Assembly: GCF_000389965.1 (NCBI RefSeq)
Contig: NC_021191.1
Span: 7,069,501 to 7,133,500 of the forward strand
Direction: 5' to 3'
From: Actinoplanes sp. N902-109
Lineage (GTDB): Bacteria; Actinomycetota; Actinomycetes; Mycobacteriales; Micromonosporaceae
DNA length: 64,000 nt
Part shown: positions 15,458-23,024 of the stretch, in pieces
Numbering within the stretch: position 1 is the first letter of the stretch
Layout: the number at the start of each line of letters is the position of its first letter
Notes under the pieces: model-generated
Told to the model about the DNA's origin: nothing
Databases searched by the model: none
The model's input: only the letters and a program-made list of their open reading frames with translations
Program-made: the position numbers and the translations under genes

Positions 15458-18400
15458 CTACACCTTCAGGTGCTTCAACGCGCGACGGAGCAGATCGTCG
15501 CGCTGCGCCGCCGGCAACGTCTCCAGGCCGAAGCCCAGGTAGACGGTGTCCGCGGTGGCGATGCCGGCGCCGGAGTCGAATGCCTGCTGCTTGCGCGACC
15601 AGTCGGTGCTGTTGGCGCCGCTGCCCGGGGGCGGGCCGGCCACCGTCCAGCCGCCCAGGTCGCTCTCGAACGAGGTCTGCTCGGCCACCGTGCCGCCGGC
15701 CTCGACCCGGGCGTTGTCCACGAACACACCCAGGCCCTGGGTGCCCCAGTCGGACATGTACGAGATCGACACCTCGACCTTCTTGCCGGCGTACGCGCTC
15801 AGGTCGGCGTCGAACTCCTTCCAGCCACCGCTGTTGCCGGTCGCCGCGTTCCAGCTGCCGGTGGTGCCCGTGGCCGAGCAGTCGGCGCCCTGGTAGTGCG
15901 CGACCTGCGGGTGCAGCCCGGCGATCCCCTCGGGGCAGCTGTCCCCGGTCTCGGTGCTGGTCAACCCGTTGGCGTCGGGCAGCGTGGTCCAGTTGTCGGT
16001 GCCCACCTCGTGCGCCTCGACGAACAGGAAGTCCCAGTTGGCCTCGGTGTCGAACGAGGTGTTGAACTTCAGCCGGGCACTGCTCGCACCGGTCAGGTCG
16101 ATCGTCTTGGTGAGCCGCTTGTACGAGGAGTCGGCCTGCCCGCTCCAGAGGTAGTAGCTGCCGTCGTACGGGTCGTACGGCTGCGCGCCGGGCAGCTGCC
16201 AGTCCACCGGTCCGGAGCTCTTGAACTGCGGGAACTGCTCGGCCGGCAGGAAGCTGGAGGTGGTCAGGAAGGACGCGGTGTGGCCGGCCCCGGGCGTGCC
16301 GGTGAACCCGGTGAACTTCCCGCCGGTGCCGGTGACCGGGTAGGTCGTCCCGGTGGCGGCGGTGCCGGCGCCGTCGACGTACGAGTACGCCCCGAGCCAG
16401 TACTGCTGGAAGTCGTTGAGCAGCGGCAGACAGGCGGCGCTGTCCGGGTCGGTGCACTCCCCCGGGCCCTCGGGCTGGTAGGCGTACTGGCCGTTCGTAC
16501 CCTCGGCGTAGCCGGCGTACTTACCGGCGTACAGCAGCTTGCCGCCCTCGTTGAGGTAGTCGCGCACGGCCAGCTCGGTCTGCACCGCCGCCCGCGCCAC
16601 GGTCCCGGCGGGCTGGCCGGTCACCCGCGGGATGATGTCGTCGCCGGTCTCCCACACCACGGCGTCGTAGTGCGACAGCACACCCAGCGGGTGCGGTGCC
16701 ACGCCGCCGTGCGCGTCGATGTCGTAGACGTCCGCCCGGTAGCCCGCCTTGCGCAGCGAGGCCACGTGCTCGTCGGCGTAGCGGGCGCTGGTCGCGCCGT
16801 CGGTGTTCGCCGGCGAGACACCGGTGACGTCCTCGGCCGCCAGCACCAGCACGTCGCCACCGATCTTGCTGTTGACGGTGTACGTGAAGCTCGCCGAGGT
16901 GGCCGGGCCCGCGGTGAACCACACCTTGACCTTGTCACCGGGGTCGGTGTTCTTCACCTTGCCGCGCATCTCGGCGAAGTACTTGTCCAGCTCGCCGCCG
17001 TAGCGCTCGCCACCGCGCCACTCCTTGGCCTTGCCGGTCTTCTCCTTGCCGCCGTTGATCGAGTAATGCAGGGTGACCTTGCCCAGGCTGCGCTTGGCCG
17101 TGACCGCGACCTCCTGGTCCGCGCCGTAGGACACGTCGAACGGGTCGATGCGCAGGTCCGGGGTGCTCCGGCCGACCGAGGACACCGGGTTGGCCGGGTC
17201 CTTGGCCGAGCCGGCCACCGACAGCGCGAACGGCAGGTTCTTCTCGAACTCCTGCTCGATCAGCTTCTCGTCGTCCGGGAAGGTGAAGATGCTCTCGCAG
17301 TCCGCCGCGTTCCACCGGTCGTCGGGGTCGAGGTTCGAGGCGGTCGCACAGGTGCTCATCTCCGGGGTGAACGAGATGGTCCCGTAGCGCACCTGGGCAT
17401 GCCCGTCGGTCTCGCCGTTGGTGGTGTACAACTCGGCCGACAGGTCCGGGTCGTACCCGGGGACAGCCGAGTGCGCGTCGTCACCGGCCAGCGCCACCGA
17501 GATCTCGTCGTCCGGGCTGGGCGTCTCCACCTGCCAGCCCACGCCGTAGAGCAGCAACTGCGCGGCCGAGTGGTAGTTGACCATGAACTCGAAACCGACC
17601 CGCTTGAACAGCTTGTCGAACGCCCGGGTCTCCGGCTCGGACTGCGGGGCCGAGCCGCGGTAGGTCTCGCCGGCCGGGTCGTCCGAGGAGCCCTCGTTGT
17701 CGTAGCCCCAGCGTTCGGCGAAGTTGCGGTTGATGTCCACGCCGTCGCCGGTGCCGATCACCCCGTCGCCGTTGACGTCGCGCAGGTTCTTGCGCCACTG
17801 GCGGTTGCCGGCGGTGAAGGTGAAGTCGTAGCCGTCGACGTTGGCGACCGGCACGAACCACAGCTCGTCGGTGTTCACCAGCTTGGTGATCGCCGGGTCC
17901 TTGCCGTAGCCGTCGACGAAGTAGTGCAGCAGCCGGCGGGTCATCTCGGGCGTGATCCACTCACGGGCGTGCTGGGCGCCCATGTAGAGCACGGCCGGAC
18001 GCTTGCCGTCGGGCACCGAGCGGGCGTCGCGGGTCAGCTTGACGCCTTGGATCGGCACCCCGCGCAGCGACGTGCCGAGCGTCTCCAGCTTGGCGATCCG
18101 CGGGTTGGCCGCGGCGACGGCGGCGAGCTCCTCGCGGATGCCGCCCGGGGTGTTGTACTGCCGGAACACCGTGGGTGCGGCGGCGGCACCGGCCCGCATC
18201 CGGGCGGTGCTGCGCTTGGCGGTCAGCGGCACCCCGGCGCGGGTGAGCGCGGCGGCCTGCTGCGGGCTGACGATGATCTCGACCGCACGCTTGCCGGTGC
18301 CGGCGTCGGCGGACGCGATCTCGTCGGGGTCAAGACCGGCCGCGCGCAACCGATCGAACTGCGTGGCGTCGAGGGTTCCGACGTACACGCCGAGTTTGTC

Positions 18401-18502
18401 GTCGGGCGGGGCTGCGGCGGCCGGGGCGAACCCGGTCAGGACCGCGGCAGCCGCGGTCGTCAACGCGAGCGCGCAGGCGGTCGCCCAGCGGGCTGATGAC
18501 AT
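15458..18502 (-). CDS. Secreted M14 zinc carboxypeptidase with long C-terminal beta-rich region
   Basis: A 1014-residue exported metallopeptidase. A signal peptide (to about residue 31) is followed by a propeptide-like region to about 110 and an M14 domain at about 111-440. Zinc ligands are His178 and Glu181 (HAREW) and His311 (NYHSA); the catalytic base is Glu381 (ISFTPEMS). Glu-rich loops and the DVNGDGVIGTGDGVD segment look like calcium sites. After about 550 comes a glutamine-amidotransferase-like fold region (VLVLAAEDVTG...) and, from about 780, immune-inhibitor-A-like jelly rolls that usually bind carbohydrate. GGAGG precedes the ATG. The protein probably digests peptides outside the cell. 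Confidence 0.93.
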   Translation of the reverse strand: MSSARWATACALALTTAAAAVLTGFAPAAAAPPDDKLGVYVGTLDATQFDRLRAAGLDPDEIASADAGTGKRAVEIIVSPQQAAALTRAGVPLTAKRSTARMRAGAAAAPTVFRQYNTPGGIREELAAVAAANPRIAKLETLGTSLRGVPIQGVKLTRDARSVPDGKRPAVLYMGAQHAREWITPEMTRRLLHYFVDGYGKDPAITKLVNTDELWFVPVANVDGYDFTFTAGNRQWRKNLRDVNGDGVIGTGDGVDINRNFAERWGYDNEGSSDDPAGETYRGSAPQSEPETRAFDKLFKRVGFEFMVNYHSAAQLLLYGVGWQVETPSPDDEISVALAGDDAHSAVPGYDPDLSAELYTTNGETDGHAQVRYGTISFTPEMSTCATASNLDPDDRWNAADCESIFTFPDDEKLIEQEFEKNLPFALSVAGSAKDPANPVSSVGRSTPDLRIDPFDVSYGADQEVAVTAKRSLGKVTLHYSINGGKEKTGKAKEWRGGERYGGELDKYFAEMRGKVKNTDPGDKVKVWFTAGPATSASFTYTVNSKIGGDVLVLAAEDVTGVSPANTDGATSARYADEHVASLRKAGYRADVYDIDAHGGVAPHPLGVLSHYDAVVWETGDDIIPRVTGQPAGTVARAAVQTELAVRDYLNEGGKLLYAGKYAGYAEGTNGQYAYQPEGPGECTDPDSAACLPLLNDFQQYWLGAYSYVDGAGTAATGTTYPVTGTGGKFTGFTGTPGAGHTASFLTTSSFLPAEQFPQFKSSGPVDWQLPGAQPYDPYDGSYYLWSGQADSSYKRLTKTIDLTGASSARLKFNTSFDTEANWDFLFVEAHEVGTDNWTTLPDANGLTSTETGDSCPEGIAGLHPQVAHYQGADCSATGTTGSWNAATGNSGGWKEFDADLSAYAGKKVEVSISYMSDWGTQGLGVFVDNARVEAGGTVAEQTSFESDLGGWTVAGPPPGSGANSTDWSRKQQAFDSGAGIATADTVYLGFGLETLPAAQRDDLLRRALKHLKV

Positions 18503-18612
18503 TCAGGGCCTCCATGGCTGGGAAGGTCGTGTGTGGACCCTCTCCACTGCCAACGAGGCATGTCAAGGTTTACCCCGCCCGCCGGCTGACACGAGCGGGG
18601 GAAAACCGCAAT

Positions 18613-18867
18613 TCACCGGGAATTGTTGGGCGGGAGCAGCGGCAGTTGGCTGATCACCGCGGCGTACTGGGCGACCTGCCTCCCGTTCGGCACGACGCCG
18701 ACGCTGCGGAGCTGGTCCTGGATGGCCTGCTTGACGGCATCCTCGGACTGGCCGCGATGCGTCTGCATGACCTTGTTGACGACGTAGTCAACACGAAGCT
18801 GCATCTGCCAGCCAGGGGAGCGCTGCGAGGCTCCGCTGGCCAGGCTCACTGAGGCGAGGGGTTCCAT
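18613..18867 (-). CDS. Small conserved protein of unknown function
   Basis: An 84-residue protein from the ATG at 18867. The core reads QLRVDYVVNKVMQTHRGQSE, then AIQDQLRSVGVVPNGRQVAQ. Similar small helical proteins are widespread in actinobacteria, and I know no function. An upstream in-frame start at 18960 would add a cysteine-rich stretch that does not look like protein. The gene stands alone between the M14 peptidase gene and the symporter operon. Confidence 0.65.
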   Translation of the reverse strand: MEPLASVSLASGASQRSPGWQMQLRVDYVVNKVMQTHRGQSEDAVKQAIQDQLRSVGVVPNGRQVAQYAAVISQLPLLPPNNSR

Positions 18868-18982
18868 GCCCTGAGTATCGGAAGCACAGCACCCGCACTG
18901 GAAGGTATGCGGATGCTGTGCAACCGAGCTGCACCCGGCCCGCACCGTCGTGTCCATCAAACGGCCCGGTCCCGGTTGCCGT

Positions 18983-19309
18983 TCAGTGGCCGACCGGCCG
19001 GTCGTCGGTTTCCGACAGGTCCTCGTCGCTGGGCGCCTCGGGTGGGCTCAGCCGCAGCCACAGCAGGAAGAGCAGGCCCAGGACCAGCATCGAGATGCCC
19101 ATCCAGAGGTTGATCCGCACGCCCTGCGCCTTGTCGATCTCGCCCTTCGAGTCGAAGATGCCCAGCAGCGTCACGATCACCCCGTACACCACGAACAGGC
19201 CACCGATCACCCGGCGTACGTCGAACAGCCGGGCCGCCGCGGAGCGCTTCTGCAGTTCCTCGCCCTGGTCGAGCTGTTCGTCCTCGGGGCGGTTCTTGTC
19301 GTCAGCCAT
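18983..19309 (-). CDS. Small two-helix membrane protein, symporter partner
   Basis: A 108-residue protein with an acidic soluble N-terminus (MADDKNRPEDEQLDQGEE), two membrane helices (about 34-52 and 68-86) and an acidic tail. GAGGAT precedes the ATG. It starts nine bases after the stop of a sodium:solute symporter, so it is co-transcribed and may act as a small accessory subunit. Small membrane proteins commonly travel with SSS transporters, but here the link rests on context only. Confidence 0.75.
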   Translation of the reverse strand: MADDKNRPEDEQLDQGEELQKRSAAARLFDVRRVIGGLFVVYGVIVTLLGIFDSKGEIDKAQGVRINLWMGISMLVLGLLFLLWLRLSPPEAPSDEDLSETDDRPVGH

Positions 19310-19318
19310 GTCGGATCC

Positions 19319-20995
19319 TCACCAGACCGGGATGTACAGCAGGAAGGCGAGCACGACGGCGATACCGCCGAGCAGTGCGGGGTTGCGCCACCAGACCTTG
19401 TCCCCGGCCAGCACGACCTCGCCCGAGGTCGAGCGCCCGGCCAGGCCGTAGACCAGCCCGCGCAGGTCCTCCTCGGCCCGGGGCTTGGTGAACAGCGTGA
19501 CCACCACGGCCACCACCACGGCGGTGACGAAGGCCAGCCCGGCGCCCCAGAAGCTCTCCTCCAGGTCGGAGTTGAACGTCACCTTGTCGCCCAGGTAGAG
19601 CAGGTACAGCGTGAGCGAGGCGAGGGTGCCCAGCAGCAGCGAGAAGAAGCCGGCCCAGGCCGACATCCGCTTCCAGAACATGCCGACGATGAACGTGGCG
19701 AACAGCGGCGCGTTGATCAGCGAGAATAGCGCCTGGATGTAGTTCATGATGTTGTCGTAGCCGGACGCGATGAACGCGGTGCCGATGCTGACGACGATGC
19801 CGGCCACCGTGGCGATCCGGCCGACCCGCAGGTAGTACTCGTCCGAGTTGTCCTTGCGGATGTACGACTGCCAGATGTCGTACGTGAACACGGTGTTGAA
19901 GCCGCTGACGTTGGCCGCCATGCCCGCCATGAACGAGGCGACCAGGCCGGTCACCGCGACCCCGAGCACGCCGTTGGGCAGCAGGTCCCGCATGAGCAGC
20001 GGGATCGAGTTGTTGTAGGTCAGGTCACCGGTCTTGGCCCCCAGACCCTTGACCGTGATGATCGCGATCAGGCCCGGGATCACCGTGACGATCGGGATCA
20101 GCAGCTTGGGGAACGCACCGATGATCGGGGTGCGCCGGGCGGCGCTCATGTTCTTGGCCGACAGCGCGCGCTGCACCTCGGCGAAGTTGGTGGTCCAGTA
20201 GCCGAACGAGAGCACGAAGCCCAGACCGAACACGATGCCGATCCAGTTGGCGCCGAGCGGGTTGTCCGAGCTGGCGGTGTTCTGCCAGGTGTGCAGGGCC
20301 GCATCGCCGAGGTCACTGTTGCGCACCGCGTCGAACAGCCCGTCGATCCCGCCGACCTTGACCAGGCCGACGATGGTGATCGGCAGCAGACCGGCCAGGA
20401 TCACGAAGAACTGCAGCACCTCGTTGTAGATCGCCGAGGACAAACCACCGATACCGATGTACAAGAGGACGATCGCCGCACCGATGACGATCGACAGCCA
20501 CAGCGGCCAGCCCAGCAGCGCGTCGAGGATCAGCGCGAGCGCGTACAGGTTCACGCCGGCGATCAGCACCTGGGCCACGGCGAAGATGATCGCGTTCAGC
20601 AGGTGCGTCGGGCGGTTGAAGCGCAGCCGCAGGAACTCCGGGACGCTGCGGACCTTCGAGCCGTAGTAGAACGGCATCATCACGATGCCCAGGAAGACCA
20701 TCGCCGGGACGGCGCCGATCCAGTAGTAGTGCAGCGTCATCAGGCCGTACTGGGCGCCGTTGGCGGCCATGCCGATGATCTCCAGCGCGCCCAGGTTCGC
20801 CGACACGAACGCGAGACCGGTCACCCAGGCCGGCATCGACCGGCCGGACAGGAAGAAGTCGGAGCTGGTCTTGATCGCCCGCCGCGCGGCGAATCCCACC
20901 CCCAGCACGGTGGCGAAGTAGATCACCAGAATCGCGTAGTCGAAGAAGTCGAGATCGAGCCGGAGCCCGGGCCCGTCCGCCGCGAGAACAACCAT
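19319..20995 (-). CDS. Sodium:solute symporter (SSS family)
   Basis: A 558-residue transporter with about 14 membrane helices, starting MVVLAADGPGLRLDLDFFDY at the ATG with AGGAGG five bases upstream. It should use the sodium gradient to import a small solute. SSS marks are the first helix YFATVLGVGFAARR..SSDFFLSGRSMPAW, the segment ANLGALEIIGMAANGAQYG and the helix NVSGFNTVFTYDIW. The overall look is closest to the sugar/inositol (SGLT-like) branch, but the substrate is not certain. The divergent PepX gene begins 128 bases upstream and a small membrane protein follows. Confidence 0.93.
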   Translation of the reverse strand: MVVLAADGPGLRLDLDFFDYAILVIYFATVLGVGFAARRAIKTSSDFFLSGRSMPAWVTGLAFVSANLGALEIIGMAANGAQYGLMTLHYYWIGAVPAMVFLGIVMMPFYYGSKVRSVPEFLRLRFNRPTHLLNAIIFAVAQVLIAGVNLYALALILDALLGWPLWLSIVIGAAIVLLYIGIGGLSSAIYNEVLQFFVILAGLLPITIVGLVKVGGIDGLFDAVRNSDLGDAALHTWQNTASSDNPLGANWIGIVFGLGFVLSFGYWTTNFAEVQRALSAKNMSAARRTPIIGAFPKLLIPIVTVIPGLIAIITVKGLGAKTGDLTYNNSIPLLMRDLLPNGVLGVAVTGLVASFMAGMAANVSGFNTVFTYDIWQSYIRKDNSDEYYLRVGRIATVAGIVVSIGTAFIASGYDNIMNYIQALFSLINAPLFATFIVGMFWKRMSAWAGFFSLLLGTLASLTLYLLYLGDKVTFNSDLEESFWGAGLAFVTAVVVAVVVTLFTKPRAEEDLRGLVYGLAGRSTSGEVVLAGDKVWWRNPALLGGIAVVLAFLLYIPVW

Positions 20996-21060
20996 GGGCA
21001 CCTCCTGTGCAGTCGGGCGCGGCTTACCCGACGTGAAGATCGTTCACACCTGGATGTATC

Positions 21061-21097
21061 GCTCAGGTAAAAACTGAGCCCCGGCTCACCAGCCGGG
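21061..21097. promoter_or_regulatory. Two adjacent inverted repeats between the symporter and PepX genes
   Basis: GCTCAG-N7-CTGAGC (21061-21079) and CCCGGCT-CACC-AGCCGGG (21080-21097) lie back to back in the 128-base divergent intergenic region. The first has an A-rich centre and could be an operator; the second is a GC hairpin. No regulator gene is adjacent, so the role is open. Confidence 0.35.
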
Positions 21098-21123
21098 CCG
21101 TCGGGTGATATCGAATAGCATGC

Positions 21124-22968
21124 ATGCGTTATGCCCTGCTGGCGGCCCTCGTCGCCGTGCTGACCGCGCCCGCCCCGGCGCAGGCGGCACCCTCGCAACC
21201 CTTTGTCCGGGGCGGTCAGACCGTCCCCACCTACGACTACGCCGACGCGATCCACGAGAGCGTCTGGGTGCAGACCCCGGACGACGCCGACCAGGACGGC
21301 GTCAAGGACCGCGTCGCGGTGGACCTGGTCCGCCCGCGCACCGGCACCGGCGTCAAGGTCCCGGTCATCATGGACGCCTCGCCCTACTACGCGTGCTGCG
21401 GACGCGGCAACGAGGGCGAGCTCAAGGAGTACGACGCGAACGGCGTGATCAGCAAGGAGCCGCTGTTCTACGACAACTACTTCGTGCCGCGCGGCTACGC
21501 CTTCGCCGCGGTCGACCTGACCGGCACCAACCGCTCCACCGGCTGCGAGGACGTCGGCGGGCCGCACGAGGTGGCCGGGGCCAAGGCAGCCATCGACTGG
21601 CTCAACGGGCGGGCGCCCGGCTTCGCCGCGGACGGCACCCGGGTGACCGCCGCGGCGTGGACCACCGGCAAGGTCGGCATGATCGGCAAGTCCTGGGACG
21701 GCTCGATCGCCAACGGGGTCGCCGCCACCGGCGTCCAAGGACTGGCGACCATCGTGCCGATCTCGGCCATCTCCAGCTGGTACGACTACATGCGCTACAA
21801 CGGCACCCTGCGCTCGTCGGGCTACCCCACCTACCTCCAGGGCGTGGTCAGCGACCGGCCGGCCGAGTGCGCGGCGGTGACCGAGTCGCTGGCCACGGAC
21901 AGCGCCGACCCGACCGCCGACTACAACGCCTTCTGGCGCGCCCGCGACTACCGTCCCGCCGCGTCGAAGGTGCACGCGAGCGTGTTCGTCGTGCACGGCG
22001 TCAATGACCTGAACGTGGCCACCCCGCAGTTCGCGAAGTGGTGGGACGCGCTGGCCCAGGCCGGGGTGCCGCGCAAGATCTGGCTGCACCAGACCGGCCA
22101 TGTCGACCCGTTCGACCTGCGCCGCGGTGCCTGGGTGGACACCCTGCACCGGTGGTTCGACCGGTGGCTGCAGGGCCTGCCGGACGGCATCGACCGGGAG
22201 CCGCGCGCCACGATCGAGACCGCACCGGGCACCTGGACCGACGCCCGGGACTGGCCGCTGCCCGGCACCCGGGACGTGTCCGTGCGGCTGGGCACCGGCA
22301 CCGCCGCGTACACCGACGAGTCGCTGCCCGAGGACGAGGCGGTGGCCGACCCGGCCGTGACCGAGCCGGGCCGGCTGGCGTTCCGCTACGGCCCGCTGCC
22401 CACGGCGCTGCGCCTGTCCGGTACGCCGGTGGTCACCCTGCGGGTCCGCGTCGACCGGCCGACCACGCAGCTCAGCGCCCGGCTGGTCGACTACGGCACG
22501 GCCGGCCGGGTGCAGTACGACCAGGGCGAGGGCGTCCGGACGCTGAGCACCGAGTCCTGCTACGGCGAGTCGACGGCGGCCGACGACGCCTGCTACTTCG
22601 ACGTCGCCGAGCGGGTCGCGACCACCGACCACGCCGTGCTCACCCGCGGCTGGCAGGACGCGGCGCACCATACGTCGCTGAGGTTCACCACGCCGCTGCG
22701 ACCGGGCCGGTGGTACACCATCGACGTCGAGCTCAGCGCGTACGACGCCACGGTCGCGGCCGGTCACACGCTCGGCCTGGTCCTGACCCAGAGCGACCCG
22801 GAATTCACCGAGCCCACGCCGACCGGCGCCACGGTCGAGGTGAACCTGGCCCGCAGCACGCTCACGCTGCCGGTGACCGGCCCGGCGGAGCTGCACCCGT
22901 CGAGCACCGCGCCCGCCACCCGGAACGGCCTCACCGCGGGCCCGCGCCCGGAGCGGGAGCGCCCCTGA
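21124..22968 (+). CDS. Secreted Xaa-Pro dipeptidyl-peptidase (CocE/NonD-like hydrolase)
   Basis: A 614-residue exported serine hydrolase of the S15/CocE family, which removes Xaa-Pro dipeptides. The signal peptide is MRYALLAALVAVLTAPAPAQ. The nucleophile is Ser190 in GKSWDGS, and the acid and base lie in HGVNDLNV and QTGHVDPF. The C-terminal galactose-binding jelly roll (from about 390; LSGTPVVTLRVRVDRPTTQ) is the PepX/CocE C-terminal domain. The DQDGVKDRV segment near residue 57 looks like a calcium-binding loop. The ribosome site before the ATG is weak. It heads a plus-strand pair with the GH97 gene and is divergent from the symporter. Confidence 0.93.
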   Translation: MRYALLAALVAVLTAPAPAQAAPSQPFVRGGQTVPTYDYADAIHESVWVQTPDDADQDGVKDRVAVDLVRPRTGTGVKVPVIMDASPYYACCGRGNEGELKEYDANGVISKEPLFYDNYFVPRGYAFAAVDLTGTNRSTGCEDVGGPHEVAGAKAAIDWLNGRAPGFAADGTRVTAAAWTTGKVGMIGKSWDGSIANGVAATGVQGLATIVPISAISSWYDYMRYNGTLRSSGYPTYLQGVVSDRPAECAAVTESLATDSADPTADYNAFWRARDYRPAASKVHASVFVVHGVNDLNVATPQFAKWWDALAQAGVPRKIWLHQTGHVDPFDLRRGAWVDTLHRWFDRWLQGLPDGIDREPRATIETAPGTWTDARDWPLPGTRDVSVRLGTGTAAYTDESLPEDEAVADPAVTEPGRLAFRYGPLPTALRLSGTPVVTLRVRVDRPTTQLSARLVDYGTAGRVQYDQGEGVRTLSTESCYGESTAADDACYFDVAERVATTDHAVLTRGWQDAAHHTSLRFTTPLRPGRWYTIDVELSAYDATVAAGHTLGLVLTQSDPEFTEPTPTGATVEVNLARSTLTLPVTGPAELHPSSTAPATRNGLTAGPRPERERP

Positions 22969-22988
22969 CCCGTCCCTGTCAACCTTTG

Positions 22989-23017
22989 TATCTATTAACT
23001 TCCATATCTATTAGTGT
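22989..23017 (+). promoter_or_regulatory. AT-rich direct repeat and candidate leaderless promoter of the GH97 gene
   Basis: TATCTATTA occurs at 22989-22997 and again at 23005-23013, 16 bases apart. TAGTGT at 23012-23017 fits a TANNNT minus-10 element and lies seven bases before the ATG at 23025. No Shine-Dalgarno sequence is visible, so the transcript may be leaderless. Confidence 0.45.
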
Positions 23018-23024
23018 CCATGAC

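Noticed and set aside
15470..18496. 1008-codon plus-strand frame
   Set aside because: It is antisense to the M14 peptidase, which has all its metal ligands.
22038..23024. N-terminal extension of the GH97 frame
   Set aside because: The first 330 codons are antiparallel or out-of-frame shadow of PepX. The signal peptide at 23025 marks the true start.
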